From positions 18,350,001-18,414,000 of the forward strand of contig NC_079876.1 of NCBI RefSeq assembly GCF_029227915.1: a stretch of 64,000 nucleotides of DNA, read 5' to 3'. Origin of the DNA: Hydractinia symbiolongicarpus (taxonomy: Eukaryota > Cnidaria > Hydrozoa > Anthoathecata > Hydractiniidae). This document shows positions 48,101 through 56,287 of this stretch, in pieces (positions within the stretch are counted from its first letter, which is position 1; each line of letters starts with the position of its first letter). The notes under the pieces were generated by a model. That model saw only the letters and a program-made list of their open reading frames with translations. It searched no databases and was not told the DNA's origin. The position numbers were made by a program, and so were the translations under genes.

Positions 48101-50424
48101 ATTATTTAGGAGAGAATTGAATTTGGGTGTATAACGATATTTTTGCCGTTTCTTTCAGACCTAAATTTTTCCTTAAATATTAAGTTTGTTGTTGTGTCTT
48201 GCGCCGGAAAATATTTTCTTGAAACCCTTATTTTGCAAGATATACTCTGAAAAATGGGTGAGAAGTTCAGAATATCCTAGGACTATGTGTAAGCTTGATA
48301 GTTTGTTTTAAATATGAACAATTGTATGACCCACAAAATTAATTAGAAGTTTACTTTTTTATTGTATATCAAACGAACTGAACTTTTTTGTGTCCAAGCA
48401 ATAGGCCGTTATATGTAGTAGAAATTGCCATTAGCTAGCTATAATAATTATAGCATGCTTTATTTTATTAAGGCATTATATATTTTCAGGTCATAGCCAT
48501 GCTAAGAACATATTGAGAATAATGAGGATAGCATTTGTCAAAAAAGTTAAGAACATCAGGCTGAAACTAAAACGCACTATTCTTATAAACAGAGTGTGTC
48601 TATCCTAGAGAAGAATTTACATAAACTGTAAAAAGTAATATTTCCGTTGTTACTGTTTTTAACACTACAGACTGCGTAATTCAGTGTTAATGTCGTTATG
48701 AAAAACCTAAACCTAAAACCTAAACTTAACTCAATGTTTACATCTGTTACATTGCCGTTTGAAATATATTCGATTCTTAAATTCGAAAACGCTGCATTGT
48801 TATCTCCTTTGATATTATGCGTGATTATCTTGATTATAAGTTTGGGTCTGTCCTTTTAATATTTTGGATTAAAATATTTCGGTAGATAAACAATATACCA
48901 AATGATTCAAGTTTTTATATTTCTCTTTTACGTGTTTTTAACTATTAATTTCTTATATTTTAAGTATAACTTTTGACTGAATAGCTGATTTTGTATGACT
49001 TTACGAAAAATGTTTGATTTCTTATTAATGTTTGGTATTCCTTTTTCCCTGGTGTACTTCTGGAATGGCAAAACAAGTATATAGTTTTAGTGTATTTCGC
49101 TTTTTACGTAACGGTTGTTAGACACCTTTGATATTTTTGGACATTTTCCATTTTTATTTTAAAATTTTTTTTTGTTGCACATGCTTATATTTTTAGACGT
49201 TTTGTTTCAGCGGTTCTAAACATAGAATAAGGCATATTGTGAGCAACCTCGATCCCAGGGCTTTTTTCTCTTTTTGCCATCCCGTTATAAAAGAGACAGA
49301 GAGCCAGGGTTCGAGGATGAAATGTGCGTTTTGAAAATTAAAATTATTGTGATTTATGTTTTTGTTTGGTATTCCTTACATCGGTTTAATGAGTGATTCA
49401 ATGGATTTTTCACGGGAATTCAGATAACTGTTAATTTCTTATATTTTGTGTAAAACTTTGAAAGGGTTGCTGTATGCAATAGACTGAATATTTGATTTTG
49501 GTATGACGTGTTACAAACTTTACAGTGTGGAAATTTTGTAAAAACTTTTTTTGTATAACTTGGCAAAATATGATAGACTTTTTAAATGTCTGATATACTT
49601 TTTTCCCTGGTCTACTTACGGCATGGCAAAGCAAGTATAAATTTTAGTAGATTTCGCTTTTTTGAGACGGTTGTTAGACGCCTTTGATTTTGTTGGACAT
49701 GTTGCCTTTTTTGTTGTTGTTGTTGTACCTGCTTATATTTTCAACGTTTTAGTTTCAACGGGTAGAAATATAAAGTAATGCAGACTGTGAGCAACCTCGA
49801 TCCCAGGGCTTTTTCTCTCTCTTTTCTGTTCCGTTATAAAAAGAGACAAAGAGCCGAGGTTGGGTTATAAGTTTTAAAAATTAAAATTACCATATGTTGT
49901 ATGTTTTTGTTTGGTATCCCTTACATCGGTTTAATGAGAGATTCAGTGGATTCTCCCACGGGTACTCAGCTAGTATTCTATTTTTTGTTTTAACCTACAT
50001 GTCTTGTTTTCCATGCGAAGTTGCTTACGCGACGTTTAATATTAAAATCTAACTCAAAATTAAACAAAATTCAATATTTTTTAGTGAAAAACTTGCTGTT
50101 TATGATGAAGTTGGACAAAACGATGAAAAGGCCTATAATGAAACCTACAACATCGACGGCTATCTCACATTGGAAGAAAATGGCTTTCAAGAGGAAAACG
50201 AAGAAGGAGCAGATGAAGATAATTTGGGATTTCAGGGAGATTATGTTGTAGAAAAAAGCAAGAGAAGTTACACCATTCATGATAGTTATATCAGCTTGGC
50301 AAAAATTGACGAAAGTCCTGACGGGAATAAACATGTTGAAACACCAGAAGGAAACAAGGAAATAGGAGATGCGCTTCAAAGCAGAAATGGAGACGAAGAA
50401 AGTTTAAATGATATAGATATATGA
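24071..50424 (+). CDS. Receptor tyrosine kinase with two NIDO-like and two FN3-like domains (17 exons)
   Basis: A single-pass receptor kinase of the plasma membrane. Exons: 24071-24125, 29607-29785, 30392-30776, 30851-30951, 31019-31132, 32532-32991, 36111-36232, 36777-37284, 37515-37784, 38316-38594, 39401-39549, 39697-39940, 41093-41385, 42063-42256, 42394-42628, 43061-43137, 50085-50424. All have AG/GT borders and matching phases; the total is 4005 nt (1334 aa). Order: signal peptide 1-18; unrecognised Cys-containing region to 240; NIDO-like 241-431 and 432-641; FN3-like 642-731 and 732-824; membrane helix about 832-855; kinase about 905-1200; tail. Kinase motifs [23 protein letters not shown] and WMAPEA are all present, so it should be active. 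The ligand is unknown. Exon 1 is the least certain link, 5.5 kb upstream but in phase. Confidence 0.88.
24583..24601 (+). repeat. Poly-G run (19 G)
   Basis: Nineteen G in a row in an AT-rich intron, followed by a C-rich stretch (CCTCCCCCCACCCC) that could pair with it. Confidence 0.95.
25250..25745 (+). repeat. Degenerate tandem repeat, period about 148 bp
   Basis: Blocks shaped like GGTC...CTGACC/CTTACC-AAAAATT-GGGTC...GGTCAGACC recur near 25253, 25400, 25545 and 25695, with the text between also loosely alike. The period is close to a nucleosome core length. It lies in intron 1 of the receptor gene. Confidence 0.6.
26160..26580 (+). pseudogene. Decayed transposon-type ORF
   Basis: Starts with an open stretch from an ATG at 26180 ([20 protein letters not shown] ... 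[18 protein letters not shown]). Changing frame near 26350 it continues [22 protein letters not shown] and [19 protein letters not shown], with TGA stops inside. The PPC...KI.RT.YVA.LW pattern recalls a repeated gene type in cnidarian genomes that I cannot name. It lies in intron 1 of the receptor gene. Confidence 0.4.
26575..27369 (-). mobile_element. Helitron copy 3, 3' end missing
   Basis: Same family as 52666-54666. The 5' end TC (27369-27368 on -) is preceded by A, followed by TATATAATAATACGC and TGTGAGTCCACGACACGC. Similarity runs to about 26575, where it stops without a hairpin-CTAG terminus. Confidence 0.65.
28730..29500. other. Intron sequence, no gene
   Basis: Part of intron 1. Shows a 21-bp doublet (GAGATAATAACTATTCG at 28710-28747) and paired TGACGTCATC / TGGCGTCATC motifs near 28850-28880, otherwise AT-rich text. 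No coding signal. Confidence 0.5.
29607..30951 (+). CDS. RTK exons 2-4: N-terminal extracellular region
   Basis: Exons 29607-29785, 30392-30776 and 30851-30951. The mature N-terminus begins [19 protein letters not shown]. Exon 3 has five Cys, including [16 protein letters not shown] and [13 protein letters not shown], plus several N-glycosylation sites (NKTC, NESI, NRTS). I do not recognise a domain. Exon 3's acceptor (ATTTAG) lies in the last unit of a 53-bp minisatellite, so similar decoy acceptors precede it. Confidence 0.75.
30133..30410 (+). repeat. Minisatellite, about 53-bp units
   Basis: Units start near 30133, 30186, 30241, 30294, 30346 and 30399, each with a TTGTT..TTTTGGTATTAAGTGG..TTTTAACGATATTTA core. 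The last unit runs straight into RTK exon 3, and its ATTTAG supplies the acceptor. Confidence 0.75.
31019..37284 (+). CDS. RTK exons 5-8: two NIDO-like domains
   Basis: Each domain uses a short exon and a long exon split at the same point, phase 0 then phase 1: 31019-31132 with 32532-32991, and 36111-36232 with 36777-37284. Both long exons start at AG followed by ATAAG. Domain 2 is the clearer: [61 protein letters not shown] and GHTNSG. Domain 1 has [51 protein letters not shown] and [14 protein letters not shown]. These follow the NIDO pattern (LYPxG start, FQxxxxTD, NxGxPG end). The repeated exon split points to an internal duplication. Confidence 0.72.
31251..31313. repeat. Perfect 29-bp inverted repeat, 5-nt loop
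   Basis: 31251-31279 and 31285-31313 pair without mismatch around the loop CATCA. It lies in RTK intron 5, 118 bp past the donor. It would form a strong RNA hairpin. Confidence 0.95.
31654..31708. repeat. Compound inverted repeat
   Basis: Inner stem ACAGCTACAA (31663-31672) pairs with 31682-31691; outer stem CTTTAGGC (31654-31661) pairs with 31701-31708. A further CTTTAGG copy follows at 31717. RTK intron 5. Confidence 0.7.
33241..33374 (+). mobile_element. Mini-Helitron (134 bp)
   Basis: Starts TCTATATTATAATACCC after an A and ends CTAG before a T. The 3' hairpin GTGGATTCTTCCAC lies 10 bp before CTAG. TC at the 5' end, a hairpin then CTRR at the 3' end, and insertion between A and T are the Helitron rules. 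It has no coding capacity and sits in RTK intron 6. Confidence 0.85.
37515..38594 (+). CDS. RTK exons 9-10: two FN3-like domains
   Basis: Exons 37515-37784 and 38316-38594, each about 90 codons and each flanked by phase-1 introns, as is classic for shuffled FN3 modules. The first has [13 protein letters not shown] with the core Trp, and [18 protein letters not shown]. The second has [14 protein letters not shown] and [17 protein letters not shown]. Similarity is weak in detail, so FN3 is the best fit rather than a certain call. Confidence 0.6.
37995..38140 (+). mobile_element. tRNA-derived SINE, degraded copy
   Basis: Has an A box (TAGCCTTGTG), then GCATTCGCTTGCAGTGCGG. The B box is deleted. 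Next comes GCATGAGAATGGATTTGATA and CTTAGGCGGTTGACTAGTTG, and it ends in AATAATAATAG. Clear homology to the copy at 51730-52028. Intron 9 of the receptor gene. Confidence 0.75.
38826..39250 (-). mobile_element. Possible decayed Helitron pieces
   Basis: On - a hairpin CCGATTTATCGG abuts CTAG and T at 38830. Near 39148 a degenerate match to the mini-Helitron 3' end occurs (CCAGTGGATAAATTCACGG). A 20-bp exact tandem pair lies at 39183-39222. Boundaries cannot be fixed. Confidence 0.3.
39401..39549 (+). CDS. RTK exon 11: transmembrane segment
   Basis: Encodes a helix [20 protein letters not shown] followed by the stop-transfer run [10 protein letters not shown]. This places exons 1-10 outside the cell and exons 12-17 inside. 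Confidence 0.9.
39697..42628 (+). CDS. RTK exons 12-15: tyrosine kinase domain
   Basis: Exons 39697-39940, 41093-41385, 42063-42256 and 42394-42628. Seen in order: GEGAFAQVW (glycine loop), FVAVKTLK (Lys, residue about 952), [20 protein letters not shown] (helix-C Glu), [12 protein letters not shown] (Asp about 1058), ADFGLSRN (about 1076), [20 protein letters not shown] (paired activation-loop Tyr), [17 protein letters not shown] and [16 protein letters not shown] is the receptor-type tyrosine kinase form. Closest in style to the FGFR/VEGFR/Ret group, with a short kinase insert. All catalytic residues are present. Confidence 0.95.
40140..40225 (+). mobile_element. tRNA-like SINE relic
   Basis: GCAGCTCTGTTATTAGAGC followed 30 bp on by GCGGGTTCAATTGCC, matching the A-box/B-box layout of a tRNA head. 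The stems are too degraded for a working tRNA. RTK intron 12. Confidence 0.4.
42327..42346 (+). repeat. (GGAC)5 microsatellite
   Basis: Five exact GGAC units in RTK intron 14, about 50 bp before exon 15. Confidence 0.95.
43061..50424 (+). CDS. RTK exons 16-17: cytoplasmic tail
   Basis: Exon 16 (43061-43137) has 25 codons, [20 protein letters not shown] onward, and ends in phase 2. Exon 17 (50085-50424) opens in phase 2 and runs to TGA. The tail is acidic with tyrosines in docking-type settings: FYSG, VYKI, VYDEV, AYNETYN, GYLTL, SYISL. YxxL-type motifs can bind SH2 adaptors or phosphatases when phosphorylated. The 6.9-kb intron between them contains a Helitron with a nested DNA transposon. 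Confidence 0.85.
44131..44147 (+). repeat. Left terminal inverted repeat (ISL2EU-like)
   Basis: ACTCCTTTTTATAAATT; matches the reverse complement of 47937-47953 at 16 of 17 positions. Confidence 0.85.
44544..46705 (+). pseudogene. SAP/YqaJ nuclease of the ISL2EU-like element
   Basis: Accessory nuclease of the element. Exon 1 is 44544-44619 ([19 protein letters not shown]); the intron has GTAAG and TTTTCAG; exon 2 starts at 44755 in matching phase. A SAP-like motif follows ([20 protein letters not shown]). The frame shifts near 45020, stops at 45379-45381, and resumes from 45417. The YqaJ/lambda-exonuclease core is complete: [44 protein letters not shown] (the ExK pair) and [13 protein letters not shown] last shift near 46600 is needed to reach [14 protein letters not shown] and the TGA at 46705. 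Broken, but the catalytic residues survive. Confidence 0.82.
46913..47865 (-). pseudogene. THAP-DDE transposase, internally deleted
   Basis: From the ATG at 47865 ([13 protein letters not shown]) an in-frame TAA follows. Then comes a THAP zinc finger: [24 protein letters not shown] and [21 protein letters not shown] coiled coil follows ([17 protein letters not shown]). The frame then jumps, after [10 protein letters not shown], to the end of a DDE_Tnp_4 domain: [20 protein letters not shown], with the catalytic Glu, then [20 protein letters not shown] and TAA at 46913. The two Asp-bearing segments of the DDE domain are missing, so a deletion removed the catalytic centre. Confidence 0.85.
47937..47953 (-). 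repeat. Right terminal inverted repeat (ISL2EU-like)
   Basis: On - reads ACTCCTTTTCATAAATT. The flanking ATTGATTG continues the Helitron sequence. Confidence 0.85.
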
Positions 50425-51729
50425 TGATATAGAAAAAATATAAATTAAATAAGAAAAATTCATCACCAATAATGTGGATTAAGTTAAAGTAATATAATAA
50501 TATATTGTAAAGGGAGAAATATATATAATGATAAATCGGACTTGTTTTTAACGCACATATCATTATTACAATCTACGGTAGTTGATCCATTTTGCAGATA
50601 ACACTTCAAGACAAGACACAATTCATTAAAATAATAGTGCGCAGTGCTAACAAGGCATGAAAAGAATTAACAATATATAAATTAATTGAGAAAGGTTTTA
50701 AGGATGATATCCCTAGCCTCGATCCCAGAACCTGCACGGTTCTTTTCTAGCGTGCACTAAGTTCCAAGGCCTAATGCCAAAACGCAAGGACCAGATGGAC
50801 TGAGATTCACAGTCGAGGTGCTATAAAGGAAAAAACGAAACGAAGGTCAATGATGCCTTTTAAATTTTTCCCTGAATGGTTATTTCAATACTTTTCTTCG
50901 GGAATTTGTTTTTCGAGTGCCATGAGTGTTGATTATTATATGTTCAAGGAGGTCCTGAAATAAACGTATAAAGTTACCTTAAATTACTAACAATAATAAA
51001 AAAACTAAGATTTTGAATCGATTTTAAGAGTTAGTAAGCAATCATGATACTTTAAACAGGAAGGATGAAAGTGATGAAAAGAAATTTTTCTACATCACAA
51101 AAGAAATTCCAGAAAGAGCGAATAGCATGTTTCAATATATTATGAGGAAATAGCCAATTCGCAATTAAGCCTTTTCAAACTTTTTTGCAGGGCCAAAAAT
51201 CGCGAAATCGTGAAAGGTTTTTTTAATTAGGCTTTTTGCCAGCGTTGGTCAAAAGATTATGACAAAATATAACCATCCCGTACTAAAACGCACTTCTCGA
51301 TACGCCTCTCCCGCTCCCCTCTACATTAAAGTCTTATTACAGGAGTATCTGTTATCGAGCTTCACGCATACAGCCTGTTGGGAAAATATAATTACACACA
51401 AAATGAAACTTTTATAGATTTAAAGATTGAACTTAATAGAATAATTTGTCTGGACACACCTTTCGCAGGTTTAAATTGCAAACAGAGCAAATTTTTTTAA
51501 AAAAACACCTGGGTATTTTACGTTAAGTGCAATCGGTCAACTTTAGAAGTAAAGATCACATTTTCCTAAAGCTTAAAATCATCCGCACTGTCCACACACG
51601 GTGTGAACTAATATTTTTGAACTAATATTTTGTGATTGGTGTATAACACAATATTAATTTAAATTAATAATTAACAGCTCTTTGATTTGAAAGAAGAGCC
51701 AGAATACCTTCATCACGTCACCTGGATAG
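50425..51729. other. 3' flank of the receptor gene, no gene seen
   Basis: Contains the 3' UTR of the receptor gene. AATAAA-type signals occur (for example near 50959), so the transcript end is not fixed. Otherwise AT-rich without a coding pattern. Confidence 0.5.
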
Positions 51730-52028
51730 TTATTATTATTATTTACCCAGGATAGCCTCATCAGTTCCTATTGGTACTGCTATCAACGAGGGTCCTGCGA
51801 AGGGGGTCCTAGCGCATTTAAAGCTCCCATTTGAGCTACGAAAGTCGTGCAAGCACAGCAATCGCTCAACTAGACAACCGCCTAAGATATCAATCCTATT
51901 CTCATGCTGAGCGCTAAGCAGAAAGGATAGATTCACACTTTTATAGTCTCTGGCATGACTCGGCCGGGGTTTGAACCCAAGACCTCCCGCACTGAAAGCG
52001 AACGCTCTACCACAAGGCTATCAGCCGA
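51730..52028 (-). mobile_element. tRNA-derived SINE, near complete
   Basis: On - the head carries an A box (TAGCCTTGTGG) and a perfect B box (GGTTCAAACCC) in tRNA-like order. A unique body of about 200 bp follows, with GCATGAGAATAGGATTGATA and CTTAGGCGGTTGTCTAGTTG. The tail is (ATA/AAT)n at 51730-51744. It would have been transcribed by RNA polymerase III from its internal promoter. A second copy lies at 37995-38140. Confidence 0.85.
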
Positions 52029-52665
52029 CACAGTAAAATGACAAGTCTAAAAGTAAAGCTTATATACGAATTGAAACGTATTAGATAATTGCTTGTTACA
52101 CAAGGGATAACAGAATAAGCAGTATTGAAAGAAGTTGTGCAAACAGTTAAAAACAATTTTAATTCCCTCGATGCCATGATTCTGTCATTAAGAATGGGTT
52201 GCTTTTCTTTTATATAAAACGCCTCTTTGAACAGAAGAACGTTCCAATTATCCGAGGTGTCAACAACGCGTTTATTCTCCCGCACTAAGTTCAATTTGAA
52301 TTTTACTACGTCAACATCGTTAGAAAATATATTGTTAATGCAGAATAAATGCTCAAACCGGGGACAATTCTCAATATGTGTTTTTGACTATATATAGTTT
52401 CATAGTTATTAAGTGTGCATGTACTTAAAATACAGATGAACCACAAGTAGATGCAAAAAATGGATCAGACAAAAACAAACCTTCAGAAAATTTGTCATTA
52501 AAAAAACATATTAACGATAATACGCTAAAGGCCACACTGCTATAATTGAAATTCCCAAAAATGAAACATGTTTGATTTTACATGCAATTTAAGCTATAGA
52601 TAGTTGTACCAAAAATGTTACGTCAAGAATTTTATCTAATTGTTCAAATGCTTTTATTATCAACA

Positions 52666-54666
52666 CTAGCCGAATTCCCGTGGAAGAATCCACTGAATCT
52701 CTCCTTAAACCAATGTAAGGGATACCATACAAAAACATACAACACAGTAGTTTGAAAACACATTTCGACCTCGACCCCAAACTTACAATCGGCATTATTT
52801 TATGTTTATAATCGCTGAAGCAAAAAAATCTAAGTATGCGAAACAACAAAAAATAATAAAAAAATTATGAAATAAAAATGGAAAATGTCCAAAAAAGTCA
52901 AAGGCGTATAACAACCGTTACGTAAAAAGCGGAATACGCTAAAACTATATACTTGCTTTGCCATTCCAGAAGTACACGAGGAAAAAAAAGGATACTAAAC
53001 ATTAAAAAAAAATCCAACATTTTTTGTTAAATCATACAAAATCAGCTATTCAGTCTGTTGCATACGGCAAACCTTCCAAAATTATACTCAAAATATAAGA
53101 AATTAATAGTTGAAAACACATGAAAAAGAGAAATATAAAAACTTGAATCATTTGGTATATTGTATATCTGCCGAAATATTTCAATCCAAAGTATTAAAAG
53201 AACAGTTTGCTTTAACAAACCCAAACTTATAATTAAGAAAATCACGCATAAAATCAAAGAAAATAACAATCAGCGTTTTCGAATTTAAGAATCGAATAAA
53301 ATTCAAACAAGCGTAAATTAAGAGATGTAAACAGTGATTTAAGTTTAGGTATTAGGTTTAGGTTTTTTATAACGGCATCAACCATGAATCACGCAGTCTG
53401 TAGTATTAAAAAAGTAACCACGGAAAAATTATTTTTACAGTTTATGTAAATTTTACTCTAGGATATACACGCTGTTTCCATAAGAATAATGTGTTTTAGT
53501 TTCAGCCTGATGTTCTTAACTTTTTTGACAAATGCTATCCTCATTACTCCCAATATGTCTTAACATGACTATGCCCTGAAAATATATAATGCGTTAATAA
53601 AATAAAGCATGCTATAAGTTACTATAGCTAGCTAATGGCAATTCTACTACATGTAACGGCCCATTGCTTGGACACAAAAAAGTTCAGTTCGTTTAATATA
53701 CAATAAAAAAAGTAAACTTCTAATCAATTTTGTGCGTCATACAAATGTTCATATTTAAAACAAACTATCATGCTTAGAAATATTCTTAGAATATTCTAAA
53801 CTTCTGACCTATTTTTCAGAGTATATTCTTACAAAATAGGTACTTAAAGAAAATATTTTTTGGCTCAAGACACAACAACAAACTTAATATTTAAGGAAAA
53901 TTCAGCTCTGAAAGAAACGGCTACAAACTTGTTATACACCCAAATTCAATTCTCTATCAAATAATTTAGAGAACACACCCGCATTTCTTTCGCTTTCTAA
54001 GCAGTCCAATCGGTTTTCTACTTTGATAACTAAATTTCGCATCATCCCAAAGAGAACGAATTAAAAATGTATAGCTACAATTTTCTGATGCATTTCCAAT
54101 CAATTCTTTTTGTGGTGTTATATCATCGTACGTTTTTCTTCGTTTTAAAAAATATTTCTGACAACAACATTATTAATTTTGTTCGACAACAACAGTTTGT
54201 TTTTCACAGTATAAATTCGAATTACAGTACAGTCATATTCGAATGCGACACAACCTCGGTCTCAGAACACAAAAATGTAAAATATAGAAAAAAATATAAG
54301 CTTTAAGCTAACCTCATGATGAGTAAACATTGGCATACTTTGTTTGAAGTAATTTTTTTCAGGATTAACATGAAAAACAGACAACCTTTTTCGCTTCGGT
54401 TTTCTTTTTTTAATTGATAAACAACTTGTTTCCATGAGATACGGCGCGCACATGGTAAACCGGGGGTAAAATGAATTTATTTCAACCGTAACTACCAAGA
54501 ACGGCGCTATAGCATAAATAACAAATGGACCCCCTGTTTTTTCATTTAGCTGTTTACTTATTTTTTTAGTAAACTTTAGCTTACGGCCACGCCATAAGAA
54601 AGTGACCCGTTAGTTGCGTGTCGTGGACTCACAATTTTACTCACACAAGGGAATTAATATATAAGA
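52666..54666 (-). mobile_element. Helitron copy 2, full length (2001 bp)
   Basis: On - starts TCTTATATATTAATTCCC (54666) after an A and ends with hairpin GTGGATTCTTCCAC, GGGAATTCGG, CTAG (52669-52666) and T. Co-linear with copy 1 in reverse, so copies 1 and 2 form a large inverted repeat around the last exon of the receptor gene. No Rep/helicase was seen; it is non-autonomous. It preserves the empty site of the ISL2EU-like insertion at 54103-54104. Confidence 0.87.
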
Positions 54667-56160
54667 TGGAAGAAAGCTGTTTAACACCAATATAGAAAGA
54701 AAAATGGTTGGGAATGTTTATTTACACAAGAGATGAAAAACTTCTTTCCCTGCAGAAAACACTGTTAAACTTTTTAATAACATTCAAAACATTAAACCAC
54801 AAACGTTAGCCAAACAATTGGCTCGGATATCTGGTCAGCGGGCTGCTCAAAACGAGACAACTCTATAAAGAGATTGAAAATCGAGTGACGTAGCACGAAA
54901 CTTTTTCATTAAGTAAAGGCTCTGTTAAAGATCTTAATATTGTGGCTTTAAACATAAACTTACTCAATTATCTGGCAGTCAAACCAAAACCAACAACTTC
55001 AAAAATAGATTTTAAAAAGATACGGTGGTTTTTTTGCTGAACGTCAAAGTAAAGTTGCATGCGACTGTTTATGAAGCTTCGGCTCTAACCTTGCCAAGTG
55101 TTAAAGTAAACGTTCATAACCTCAGTGCATGTAGAATCTTTCTGTAGGCGGCTCAAAACAACACTTACAAACACTTGCATTGGATATTTTTAAACACTGA
55201 TTAAAATTCAACATTAAACTTCAACCTTAATGGATCCAAGGGAGCCATTGCTATAATGATTTGAATGTTGGGTCAGTAGATTTAAATAGTTTTAACAGAA
55301 TATTAGAAACAATCCATCAATATTATTTAAAATTTAATCGTGACATAGGACTTAGCAGTCAGCACAGTAATCGTGCTGCACATGCGCATAGGGGTAATAC
55401 AATTTTCCAAAAAAACCTTCTGTCAAATTCGGTTCAAAAAGAATACATGAAACAGCCGTCGTTACTCAGCAATTTTGTTTCGCAAAATAATGACAAGGTG
55501 CAGCTACCTAACTACATTTAGTATAGAATTATTAAGAGTTTTGTTGTAGCCAAACTGCATTTTTCTATTTTGCCTTCATTGGTAGCAAAAACTTAGTATA
55601 TAGCCACAGCCACAAATACAAATAAATAAAAACATACCAAACTGGAAAAAAAATATAAAAAAATAATAGGAATTTATAACATCGCAATGCCAGTAAAAAA
55701 CAGGGTTTGCCAGGATCCAAAATAAATTTACAGGGCTGCAAGGATATTCCGTGAGTCTTGCTACTTGTGGTACCATTGTGACAGACAGGCTTAAACGGGC
55801 ATTATAATACAGATTTCGAAGACTTGTAAAAAGTTTGTAATTTTTTTTATATATCATGAGTGCCACCTCTTTTCAAATAGTGCTCCATTATATGAACACG
55901 CATTCCTTGAAGCCCCAACATGTAGAAGGCGCTCTAGGCGACTATTTAAGTGAATACGATATAACGAGTCATATTTTAGAAGAAAAAAGTTATAAACAAA
56001 TTTTTTCTTTTGCTTCTTATTTAAATTTTTTTTACATCCTATAACTAATTAAGATAGCGAAGTTTGCCAATAAAACGACAGCAAATGTACCTAGCAACTA
56101 CAAATACGATGGCCTGAAGAATGACACATCGATTTGCTACTCTTTAATGTTACTTCTCTA
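54667..56160. other. Intergenic, two short open frames of doubtful meaning
   Basis: An 86-codon frame at 55261-55521 without an ATG start (LNSFNRILETIHQYYLKFNR) and a 62-codon ATG frame at 55856-56044 show no domain and no clear splice partners. Either could be an exon of an unseen gene; neither is supported. Confidence 0.3.
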
Positions 56161-56187
56161 CAGGTATTAACACCTGTAAGCTATATA
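56161..56187 (+). promoter_or_regulatory. Possible promoter of the secreted-peptide gene
   Basis: An inverted pair CAGGT-ATTAAC-ACCTG (56161-56176), the right half of which is an E box (CACCTG), is followed by TATATA at 56182. The ATG is 100 bp downstream. Spacing fits a TATA promoter, but this is pattern only. Confidence 0.35.
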
Positions 56188-56287
56188 TTCGTGTTTTTTC
56201 ATTCATTTTAGCTCTTGTTGTACATATGCACTCAGTCAATATTTCTTTCTGTTTTATTACTTTGTTATTTTATTTAATGAGGATAAT

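Larger units (their letters stand above)
43506..49973 (+). mobile_element. Helitron copy 1, split by an ISL2EU-like element
   Basis: Non-autonomous Helitron on +. The 5' end TCTTATATATTAACTCCC (43506) follows an A. The 3' end is hairpin GTGGATTCTCCCAC, then GGGTACTCAG, CTAG (49970-49973) and T. No Rep/helicase gene was seen. Without the nested element (44131-47953) it is about 2.64 kb, against 2.0 kb for the copy at 52666-54666. The extra length comes from a tandem duplication of the 3' half: 48947-49432 and 49433-49973, the first ending in a decayed hairpin and ATAA instead of CTAG. It lies wholly inside RTK intron 16. Confidence 0.85.

Noticed and set aside
50021-50251. 76-codon frame across the receptor's last exon
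   Set aside because: Wrong frame: it crosses the splice acceptor and loses the phase match with exon 16. The neighbouring frame continues to the receptor's stop.
55261-55521. 86-codon frame on +
   Set aside because: No ATG, no acceptor I trust, no domain. Reported only as part of the intergenic entry.
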